DNA of 17,375 nucleotides from Clostridiales bacterium UBA4362 (GTDB lineage Bacteria > Bacillota > Clostridia > TANB77 > CAG-508). Below are positions 1 through 5,963 of the stretch, in pieces. Every line of letters starts with the position of its first letter. The first letter of the stretch is position 1. The translations under genes and the position numbers were made by a program. The stretch covers positions 1 through 17,375 of the forward strand of contig DGSM01000063.1 of assembly GCA_002393975.1 (NCBI GenBank), given 5' to 3'. The notes beneath the pieces are model-generated. The model was not told the DNA's origin and made no database searches. It worked only from the letters and a program-made list of their open reading frames with translations.

Positions 1-1107
1 CTCGAAAGCTTTGAAAGATGCCAGTTCCAATACTTCTTGAAATATGGACTTAAGTTAAAAGAAAGAGAAACAGCCCAAGTTAACAATCTAGATTTAGGAT
101 CATTTTTACATGAAATATTAGATGGTTTCTTTAAAACCACTCCAAATTATAAAGAAATAAGTGAAGAAGAAATAAAAGCTAAAGTAGATGAATTAACTAA
201 TAGCTCTTTTGAAAGATATGAAAAATTTGGTCTTACCCCTAAATATAGAAGCTTAATATTAAGACTAAAAAAGGTGCTTTTCTATACATTAAAATATATT
301 GTAGAAGGATTGAAAAACTCTGATTTTGAAGTGTTAGGAAGTGAGATTAGCTTTGGAAGAGGAGAGGAATGCAAATATCCTCCTATAGAAATAGAACTTG
401 AAAATGGAAAGAAATTAATTATTGAAGGAAAAATTGATAGAATTGATATAGCGAGACTTCCAAATGGCAATTTTATTAGAATAATAGATTATAAGACATA
501 TAAAGCTACAATAGACTATTCTAAAGTATATGGAGGTCTTGAACTTCAATTGTTGACATATGCTACAGTTGGATTAGATAACAAAGAGGAAACCTTTGGC
601 AAAGAATATATTAGAGATTTAGAGAAGGTAGCAGGAGTTTTATATTATAAAATATCAGAGCCAAAAACAAAAAAGGCTGGTAGAAATATTTCTAAAGAGG
701 AACTTGAAGCAGAAATTAGAGAACAGTTTAAAATGCAAGGACTTATACTTGCTGATAGTAATGTTGTAAGGAGTATGGATAAAAATATAGACGAATCAAA
801 AAAATCTAAAGTGATAGATGCTACTTTAAGTGATCCTAACAATGTAAAAATGAGTGAAAAAACGGTTACAAATGAGGAGTTTCAAAAGCTTTTAAACTAC
901 ACGCAAGTTCTATTAAAAAAGATATCAAATGAAATTCTTTCTGGAAAAATCGCAATTAATCCTACTTTTGAAGTGGGCTCACAAGGAAGTACACCATGCC
1001 AATGGTGCTCATATAAAAATATTTGTGGATTTGATCCAAAACTTAAAGGAAATAAATATAGAATTATCTCTAAGTTAAATAAGAAAGAAGCATTAGAGAA
1101 AATGTAA
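1..1107 (+). CDS. addB: AddB, C-terminal part (helicase-nuclease subunit), 5'-truncated by window edge
   Basis: This is the last 368 residues of AddB, a subunit of the AddAB helicase-nuclease that resects double-strand DNA ends for RecA loading. The reading frame is open from base 1, so the TTG at 37 is not a start. Numbering from base 1, Cys7 (ERCQFQYF) and Cys333, Cys336 and Cys342 (CQWCSYKNIC) match the AddB pattern of one distant plus three clustered iron-sulfur ligands. Between them lies a PD-(D/E)XK nuclease: GKIDRID at 143-149, IIDYK at 161-165 (Asp163 and Lys165 catalytic) and LQLLTYA at 182-188. The C-terminal NKYRIISKL stretch is also typical of AddB. The helicase-like N-terminal half lies outside the window. 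addA is not downstream; the next gene is an envelope gene with its own promoter. A free-standing Cas4-like nuclease is less likely because of the split cysteine pattern and the AddB-type tail. Confidence 0.93.
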   Translation, partial: LESFERCQFQYFLKYGLKLKERETAQVNNLDLGSFLHEILDGFFKTTPNYKEISEEEIKAKVDELTNSSFERYEKFGLTPKYRSLILRLKKVLFYTLKYIVEGLKNSDFEVLGSEISFGRGEECKYPPIEIELENGKKLIIEGKIDRIDIARLPNGNFIRIIDYKTYKATIDYSKVYGGLELQLLTYATVGLDNKEETFGKEYIRDLEKVAGVLYYKISEPKTKKAGRNISKEELEAEIREQFKMQGLILADSNVVRSMDKNIDESKKSKVIDATLSDPNNVKMSEKTVTNEEFQKLLNYTQVLLKKISNEILSGKIAINPTFEVGSQGSTPCQWCSYKNICGFDPKLKGNKYRIISKLNKKEALEKM

Positions 1108-1113
1108 AAAAGA

Positions 1114-1141
1114 TTGACAGAAACTTGATATAAAGTATATT
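1114..1141 (+). promoter_or_regulatory. Putative sigma-A promoter for the DUF3298 gene
   Basis: A perfect -35 TTGACA at 1114-1119 is followed after 16 bases by TATATT at 1136-1141. A second -10-like TATAAT lies at 1144-1149, but it is too far from that -35 box. The promoter begins just after the addB stop codon, so the next gene is probably transcribed independently of addB. Confidence 0.55.
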
Positions 1142-1156
1142 ATTATAATAACAAAT

Positions 1157-1190
1157 AGGTGAAAGGACATAATTCTTCAAAGAATTTATG
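1157..1190 (+). promoter_or_regulatory. Displaced ribosome binding site plus leader hairpin
   Basis: A good purine-rich Shine-Dalgarno stretch, AGGTGAAAGGA at 1157-1167, lies about 35 bases before the first ATG of the gene at 1202. Between them, 1168-1176 (CATAATTCT) pairs with 1181-1190 (AGAATTTATG, one bulged T) around a TCAA loop. If this hairpin forms, the Shine-Dalgarno sits about 12 bases from the ATG. The alternative is an unusual in-frame ATT start at 1172. The pairing is seen in the sequence; the role is inferred. Confidence 0.4.
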
Positions 1191-1201
1191 TGGTATTAAA
1201 A

Positions 1202-2065
1202 ATGAAAAAAACAGGAAGATATATTTTTTATGTTTTTACGATTATGACATGTGTCGTTATTTTAATACTTGCTATCTATTATTCTTTTATTAATAAACCA
1301 GAAAATGTTTTAGTAATAAATGGAGTAGAGCAAAATATTATTCCAGTATACGATATTCAAAAAACTAAAGAAGAATTCGGAAATGAATTTAATAATAAAT
1401 ATAATCAAGGAAACTTTGATGATTCAGCTATCCAAAAGACAGATCCTGAAAAAGGTCTTGTATATATAGTAAATTCAGCAGATGGGGCATCTCCTTCATT
1501 TACTACTGCTGAAAATGGCAAAGAGTTTTATGCTTATATTCCAATGTTTAATATAAATAACGATATTTGCAATGGATATAATGAAAATATTAATAATTTA
1601 ATCCAAACACTTAATGGCTTTTTATCAGATGAAAATCAAACTTTTTCAGGAACAATGGTATTCTCAGCAAATATTGTGAATAATATTCTATCTGTAGGAA
1701 TAAAAGTTGATTATAAAGTTGGTTATGATGCACAAAAAACTATCTACCAAACATATAATTATAATTTAACAACAGGTAGCAATGTTCCAATTATGGATAT
1801 AATAAATGAAAAAGGCTTAAATACAGGAGATATGAATACTCAAATAAAACAAACCGTTACTCAAGCTGCTTCTGATGCAAAAGCTATATCTGGATCAGGA
1901 TATGATATTTATCAAAGAGATACAAGCCTTGCAATATATGATGTTACCTCTCAAGAAGCTGCCGCTAATTTGTTATTCATTTTAGGAAAGAATGGAGACT
2001 TATATATAGTTTATGCTTATGGTAACCAAAACTCTACACAAGAGTACGATGTAATAAAATTTTAA
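1202..2065 (+). CDS. Membrane-anchored protein with DUF3298/RsiV-like extracellular domain
   Basis: A 287-residue protein with a short basic N-terminus (MKKTGRY), one membrane segment at about residues 7-28, and the rest predicted outside the cell. The C-terminal half resembles the DUF3298 domain of the anti-sigma factor RsiV, with a YIPMFNI-like opening, the alternating strand pattern around VDYKVGYD, a YNYNLTTGSNVPIMDI stretch like the family's N-x-x-TG-x-x-(I/L)-x-(L/I)-x-D-(L/I) segment, and an IVYAYG strand near the end. In RsiV this domain binds lysozyme, but the cytosolic sigma-binding part of RsiV is absent, so this is not a complete anti-sigma factor. GTG at 1190 is an alternative start; ATG at 1202 is preferred because MKK fits a membrane anchor. 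The M23 peptidase gene follows, so a role in sensing or shaping the envelope is plausible but unproven. Confidence 0.7.
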   Translation: MKKTGRYIFYVFTIMTCVVILILAIYYSFINKPENVLVINGVEQNIIPVYDIQKTKEEFGNEFNNKYNQGNFDDSAIQKTDPEKGLVYIVNSADGASPSFTTAENGKEFYAYIPMFNINNDICNGYNENINNLIQTLNGFLSDENQTFSGTMVFSANIVNNILSVGIKVDYKVGYDAQKTIYQTYNYNLTTGSNVPIMDIINEKGLNTGDMNTQIKQTVTQAASDAKAISGSGYDIYQRDTSLAIYDVTSQEAAANLLFILGKNGDLYIVYAYGNQNSTQEYDVIKF

Positions 2066-2096
2066 TATTTCATGTATATAAATAAAATAGGTAATT

Positions 2097-2130
2097 ATGG
2101 CGATTTGACAATGCTCAAATCGCCATTTTA
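2097..2130 (+). terminator. Rho-independent-type terminator after the DUF3298 gene
   Basis: A perfect 12-bp stem, ATGGCGATTTGA at 2097-2108 with TCAAATCGCCAT at 2115-2126, encloses the 6-base loop CAATGC. The following run TTTTA is short, so termination may be incomplete, but the position 31 bases after the stop codon fits. Confidence 0.7.
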
Positions 2131-2152
2131 TGTCTACAAAACGGACTAAAAT

Positions 2153-2181
2153 TTGCATTTTTGAGTAAATTGTGCTATAAT
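2153..2181 (+). promoter_or_regulatory. Putative promoter of the M23 peptidase gene
   Basis: TTGCAT at 2153-2158, a 17-base spacer and TATAAT at 2176-2181, preceded by TG in the extended -10 form TGCTATAAT. A second possible promoter overlaps downstream: TTGTCA at 2190-2195, a 19-base spacer and extended TGATATAAT at 2212-2220. The sequence alone does not decide between them. Confidence 0.6.
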
Positions 2182-2203
2182 TGAATTTGTTGTCACCTAA
2201 AAA

Positions 2204-2209
2204 AAGGAG
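2204..2209 (+). promoter_or_regulatory. Shine-Dalgarno-like AAGGAG far from the first ATG
   Basis: AAGGAG at 2204-2209 is the only strong ribosome binding site ahead of the peptidase gene, yet the first in-frame ATG is at 2248, 38 bases later. The in-frame codons nearest the ideal distance include ATT at 2221. Either translation starts at a rare ATT codon, or the ATG at 2248 or 2257 is used with a weak site. If the downstream promoter (2190-2220) is used, this AAGGAG would not be in the transcript. Confidence 0.3.
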
Positions 2210-2247
2210 AGTGATATAATATTTATAGCCTGACAAAGTATAGTAAA

Positions 2248-3312
2248 ATGACACAAATGAAGAAGGTATTTAAAACTATAGGAAGCATATTCTTTTTAGT
2301 TATGATCTCGTCTTTATTATTATTTATAAAATATAGACCTGCTTATAGCGTAGAAATTAATGGTGAAAACTTAGGATATGTTTCTAACAAAAATGACTTT
2401 CAAAAAGAAATCGATGAAAATATATTAAAAACAGACGAAGAAGGAATAGCTTTTATAGCATTAGATAATGTTAATTATAGCTTCGAATTTGCTTCAAGAA
2501 ATATGGTAGACAATAGTACTACATTAGCTAATGTTTCTTCAAAATCTACAAAGATTTATAGAATTTACGAGGTTTCAAGCGATAACAGTGAAGATACTGT
2601 TTATACAAAATCAGAAGATGAAGCAAATAATTTCGTAAATAATTTGAAGACTAAGTATGATAAGGTAGATGCAAATCTTAAAATTACTGTCTTATATATT
2701 GAAGATGAAGTATCTGATGAAACAATTCAAACTGCTAAAGCAAACTTAGAAAATACTTTTGAAACAAAGCAAAATGAGATTGTAGAAACAGAAAAAAAGA
2801 AAGCCGCAGCAGCAGTTGCAGCTAGAAAAGCAAGCGCTAGAAAAGCTTCAAGTACAAAAACAACTTCAAGTTCTGGTACAAGTTCATCAGCAGGAACAGC
2901 ATCTGCTAATTTAAATGGAGTAAGTTTTACTGCTCTTCCTATAACAAGTTATACTATGAGTACTCGTTATGGTACTGTTAATAGAGCTCACGGAACACCA
3001 CATAGTGGATTGGATCTAGCAGCTCCTACTGGTACAGCTATTTATGCTGCAGCTAGTGGTACAGTAATTAGTGCTTCAACAAGTTCTGGTGGATATAGTG
3101 GATATGGTAAACTAATAAAAATTGACCACGGTAATGGTGTACAAACATGGTACGCTCACTGTAGTTCAATTTTAGTAAGCAGTGGCCAAACTGTATCAGC
3201 TGGTCAACAAATAGGTAGGGTAGGAAGTACCGGTTATGCTACAGGACCTCACTTACACTTTGAGGTTAGAATAAACGGAAAAACTTATAACCCTCAAAAT
3301 TGGCTATATTAA
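2248..3312 (+). CDS. M23 family (LytM-type) metallopeptidase, membrane-anchored cell-wall hydrolase
   Basis: A 354-residue protein predicted to cut peptide cross-links of peptidoglycan outside the cell. It has an N-terminal membrane anchor or signal at about residues 7-29 and a small VEINGENLG-type domain at about 34-120. A charged helical stretch rich in Lys, Glu and Ala follows at about 150-200, then a Ser/Thr/Gly linker at about 200-222. The C-terminal M23 domain (about 232-354) has complete zinc and catalytic residues: His252 and Asp256 in HSGLD, His304 in YAHCS, and His335 and His337 in HLHFEV. An active enzyme is therefore expected. The start could also be ATG 2257, three residues later. 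The gene has its own promoter and terminator, so it is a single-gene unit between the DUF3298 gene and the pilin-like gene. Confidence 0.9.
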   Translation: MTQMKKVFKTIGSIFFLVMISSLLLFIKYRPAYSVEINGENLGYVSNKNDFQKEIDENILKTDEEGIAFIALDNVNYSFEFASRNMVDNSTTLANVSSKSTKIYRIYEVSSDNSEDTVYTKSEDEANNFVNNLKTKYDKVDANLKITVLYIEDEVSDETIQTAKANLENTFETKQNEIVETEKKKAAAAVAARKASARKASSTKTTSSSGTSSSAGTASANLNGVSFTALPITSYTMSTRYGTVNRAHGTPHSGLDLAAPTGTAIYAAASGTVISASTSSGGYSGYGKLIKIDHGNGVQTWYAHCSSILVSSGQTVSAGQQIGRVGSTGYATGPHLHFEVRINGKTYNPQNWLY

Positions 3313-3320
3313 TAAAAATT

Positions 3321-3353
3321 AAAGCTTAGGACTATTAATTCCTAAGCTTTTTT
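3321..3353 (+). terminator. Rho-independent terminator after the M23 peptidase gene
   Basis: A perfect 11-bp stem, AAAGCTTAGGA at 3321-3331 with TCCTAAGCTTT at 3340-3350, has an 8-base loop and runs into a T tract (TTTTTT including the end of the stem). It starts 8 bases after the stop codon. Confidence 0.85.
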
Positions 3354-3368
3354 GTATGCAAATATTCC

Positions 3369-3397
3369 TTTACTTATTTTAACTTAGGTGATATACT
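3369..3397 (+). promoter_or_regulatory. Putative promoter of the pilin-like/rnhB/phosphorylase/NrdD-like operon
   Basis: TTTACT at 3369-3374, a 17-base spacer and TATACT at 3392-3397, with an extended -10 TG (TGATATACT). It lies right after the terminator of the peptidase gene. No other clear promoter or terminator interrupts the run of genes down to the hairpin at 8187. Confidence 0.55.
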
Positions 3398-3449
3398 ACG
3401 ACTGAAACGGAAAGAAAAGAATTTCTAGAAGGGAAAAGAGATATTTTTA

Positions 3450-4034
3450 ATGATGAAAAGAGAAGACGGAATAACATTAACACAAGTATTAATTTTACTA
3501 GTAATAATACTAATTATTTGTGCTGTTAGTACATATATATTTAATCAACACATGAAAGCCGAAGGTGAAACCGATATAAAGGCTAATATGTTGGTTATTC
3601 AAGGAAAATGCAATGTGTCAAAAGAAAAGGCTGACATAGTTTCAACACAAGAACAATCAAATACAACAGGAAATAAGGTTGAAATAGCAGAAGAGGAATC
3701 TAGAATATATGGTAAAAAGATTTCGGAATTAAAAGATAGTGATGAAATAGTTAAAGCGTTTCTAGCATTAAATATTATAAAAGAAGATGAGTATGAATCT
3801 TTCTATGTTCTTTCTGATAGTGATTTAGAGGGATTAAAGATAGACTTTGTAAATGAAAAAGGCGCATATTATATAGTAAATTATGAATCCGGAGAAGTAA
3901 TATATACTGGGGGAATAGAAGGAAAATATAAGGTTTCAGAGATGGTGAATGATGTGAAAATCAATACTGTTCAAGAGGTTAAAGAGGAAGAATCATCTCA
4001 AGATGAAACAAAGGCGGGAGAAACTACTGAATAA
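3450..4034 (+). CDS. Pilin-like single-pass membrane protein (class III-like N-terminus)
   Basis: A 194-residue protein of unknown function. Its N-terminus looks like a type IV prepilin or pseudopilin: a short charged leader (MMKRED) ending in Gly7, then ITLTQVLILLVIILIICAV, one hydrophobic helix at about 8-31. The usual Glu at mature position 5 is Gln (Gln12 of the precursor), which is atypical and recalls some minor pseudopilins. The outer part is acidic, with a KISELKDSDEIVKAFLAL helix, a YYIVNYESGEVIYTGG strand pair like that of many clostridial prepilin-like proteins, and a Glu/Lys-rich tail. No pilus assembly genes are in the window. The ATG at 3450 lies 16 bases after a GAAGGG site, longer than usual; ATG 3453 is also possible. 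It ends 10 bases before rnhB, so the two are likely co-transcribed. A plain membrane-anchored protein is the alternative. Confidence 0.65.
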   Translation: MMKREDGITLTQVLILLVIILIICAVSTYIFNQHMKAEGETDIKANMLVIQGKCNVSKEKADIVSTQEQSNTTGNKVEIAEEESRIYGKKISELKDSDEIVKAFLALNIIKEDEYESFYVLSDSDLEGLKIDFVNEKGAYYIVNYESGEVIYTGGIEGKYKVSEMVNDVKINTVQEVKEEESSQDETKAGETTE

Positions 4035-4044
4035 AGGTATAATT

Positions 4045-4683
4045 ATGACAGAAAAAGAAAGTGAAAGATTAGATAAATTAAAGCAATTTGAAAAAAATCT
4101 TTTTAATGAGGGAAATCAATTTATTTGTGGAATTGATGAAGCAGGTAGAGGCCCTTTGGCAGGACCTGTTGTAGTTGGAGCAGTTGTGATGAAACCTGAT
4201 TCCAAACTTGAATGGGTTAATGATTCCAAAAAGGTTACTGAAAAAAGAAGAGAAATTCTATATGACAAAATTATAGAAGAATCACTAGCATATGGAATAG
4301 GAATTGTTTCATGGGAAGAAATAGATGATATTAATATTTTAAATGCTACTAAAAAAGGATTGACAGAGAGTTTAAAACAAGTTGTAGAAAAGCTTCAAAG
4401 AAAACCAGACATAGTTATAGTAGATGCTTTACGTGAAATAGATACTTTGGGAGTACCATATCAATCAATTATAAAAGGAGATGCAAATTGCTATTCGATT
4501 GCTTGTGCCTCAATTCTAGCAAAAGTAACAAGGGATAGGATAATGAGAGAATATGATGAAGCTTTTCCTGAATACGGATTTGCTAAACATAAAGGATATG
4601 GAACTAGAGAACATATTGAAGCAATAAAAAAATATGGACCTTGTATGATTCATAGAAAATCTTTTATAACTCATTTTATATAG
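4045..4683 (+). CDS. rnhB: Ribonuclease HII
   Basis: A 212-residue RNase HII, which removes ribonucleotides misincorporated in DNA and cuts RNA-DNA hybrids, acting in the cytoplasm. The catalytic acidic set is complete: Asp31 and Glu32 in IDEAGRGPLAGPVV, Asp127 in VIVDAL, and Asp164 in AKVTRDRIM. NDSKKVTEKRRE and the C-terminal GYGTREHIEAIKKYGP are also family features, and the length is normal. ATG 4045 is chosen because AAAGG lies 7 bases upstream and it starts just after the previous stop codon. An in-frame ATG at 4003 would overlap the upstream gene and add a basic extension not expected in the family. The phosphorylase gene begins 9 bases after the stop, and its ribosome binding site overlaps this stop codon, which implies coupled translation. 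Confidence 0.96.
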   Translation: MTEKESERLDKLKQFEKNLFNEGNQFICGIDEAGRGPLAGPVVVGAVVMKPDSKLEWVNDSKKVTEKRREILYDKIIEESLAYGIGIVSWEEIDDINILNATKKGLTESLKQVVEKLQRKPDIVIVDALREIDTLGVPYQSIIKGDANCYSIACASILAKVTRDRIMREYDEAFPEYGFAKHKGYGTREHIEAIKKYGPCMIHRKSFITHFI

Positions 4684-4692
4684 GGAGTACAA

Positions 4693-5943
4693 ATGAATAT
4701 TTTAAAAATAATAGGCAAAAAAAGAGATGGATTAAAATTAGATAAAGATGAAATAGATTTCTTTATAAAGGGATATACAGAAGGAACAATTACAGATTAT
4801 CAAGCAGCAGCTTTAGTTATGGCTATATATATTAGAGGAATGGATGATGAAGAAATAACTAATTTAACTTTAAGTATGGCCAACTCTGGAGATGTATTAG
4901 ATTTATCAGAACTTGGAATGGTAATAGATAAGCATTCTACAGGAGGAGTAGGAGACAAAATTACTTTAATTCTTATGCCAATTATAGCATCTTTAGGACT
5001 ACCAGTTGCAAAAATGTCTGGAAGAGGATTAGGTTTTACAGGAGGAACTAGAGACAAACTTGAAACGATTCCTGGATACAGAACAGATCTTGATGTACAA
5101 TCTTTTATAAATAACGTAAAGGCTCATGGAATTAGTTTAATAGGGCAAACAGAGAATCTAGCTCCAGCAGATAAAAAAATATATGCTCTAAGAGATACTA
5201 TTGCTTGTACAGAAAGTATACCATTAATTGCTTCTAGTATTATGAGCAAGAAAATTGCTTCTGGTGCAAATAAAATTGTTATTGATGTTACTTGTGGAAG
5301 CGGTGCTTTTATGAAAACAAGAGAGGAAGCGCAAAAATTATCTGAAATAATGACAAGAATAGGCGCTTTAAGTGGTAGAGAAACAGTATGTGTAACTACA
5401 GACATGAATCAACCAGTAGGTTATGCTGTTGGAAATATATTAGAAATAATAGAAACTATTAGAGTGTTGAAAAATGAAATTATGCCTGAAGATGTTGAGC
5501 ATATTATTAAAGAACTTGGTAGCTATATGTTATTACTAGCACAAAAGTGTTCTTCTTTAGAAGAAGGCAAAGAAATGATAATGACTAACATAAGAAATGG
5601 TGCAGCTTTCAATAAGTTTAAAGAATTAGTGGCTTCACAAGGCGGAGATATATCTTATATAGACAATCCAGATAAATTTGAAAAAGCAAAATATATCGAG
5701 CCTATATTAGCAAAACAATCAGGAATAATTACTAAACTTGATGCTCTTCAAGTTGGAGAACTATCATGCTTCTTAGGCGCAGGAAGAGAGACTAAGGAAC
5801 AAGTAATTAATCCAAGGGTTGGATTTGTGTTTAATAAAAAAGTTGGTGATGAAGTAACCGAAGGTGAGATATTAGGATACGTACATGCAGATGATGAAGA
5901 AAAATTAAGAGAAGTATTATCTAAAAATATTTTTGAATTTTAA
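4693..5943 (+). CDS. pdp: Pyrimidine-nucleoside phosphorylase (thymidine/uridine phosphorylase family)
   Basis: A 416-residue enzyme that cleaves thymidine, uridine or deoxyuridine with phosphate to the base and (deoxy)ribose-1-phosphate, for pyrimidine salvage. The phosphate-binding motif KHSTGGVGD is at 80-88, followed by SGRGLGFTGGTRDKLE. The substrate residues are Arg167 (YALRD), Ser182 and Lys186 (IASSIMSKK), and a DMNQPVGYAVGN motif follows. The C-terminal domain (about 330-416) has the usual GxGR and two lipoyl-like strands. It is slightly shorter than the 430-440 residues common in the family, mainly around the loop after the AVGN helix. One oddity is DVTCGSGAFMK, where most relatives have DVKxGxGAFMK. 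The site GGGAG lies 5 bases before the ATG. Bacterial PyNP and DeoA cannot be separated firmly by eye, so pdp is the preferred but not certain symbol. Confidence 0.93.
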   Translation: MNILKIIGKKRDGLKLDKDEIDFFIKGYTEGTITDYQAAALVMAIYIRGMDDEEITNLTLSMANSGDVLDLSELGMVIDKHSTGGVGDKITLILMPIIASLGLPVAKMSGRGLGFTGGTRDKLETIPGYRTDLDVQSFINNVKAHGISLIGQTENLAPADKKIYALRDTIACTESIPLIASSIMSKKIASGANKIVIDVTCGSGAFMKTREEAQKLSEIMTRIGALSGRETVCVTTDMNQPVGYAVGNILEIIETIRVLKNEIMPEDVEHIIKELGSYMLLLAQKCSSLEEGKEMIMTNIRNGAAFNKFKELVASQGGDISYIDNPDKFEKAKYIEPILAKQSGIITKLDALQVGELSCFLGAGRETKEQVINPRVGFVFNKKVGDEVTEGEILGYVHADDEEKLREVLSKNIFEF

Positions 5944-5963
5944 TATTTTTAAGAGGAGAGTAG

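Noticed and set aside
2000..2254. Minus-strand open frame of 84 codons between the DUF3298 and M23 genes
   Set aside because: It overlaps the end of the DUF3298 gene, a terminator hairpin and the peptidase promoter, and the product has no domain-like pattern.
2881..3120. Short near-repeats rich in AGT/GGT/ACT in the M23 gene
   Set aside because: They are codons of the Ser/Thr/Gly linker and glycine-rich start of the M23 domain, not an independent repeat array.
4003..4044. Longer rnhB starting at ATG 4003
   Set aside because: It would overlap the pilin-like gene and add a basic 14-residue extension; ATG 4045 has AAAGG at 7 bases and fits the family's N-terminus.
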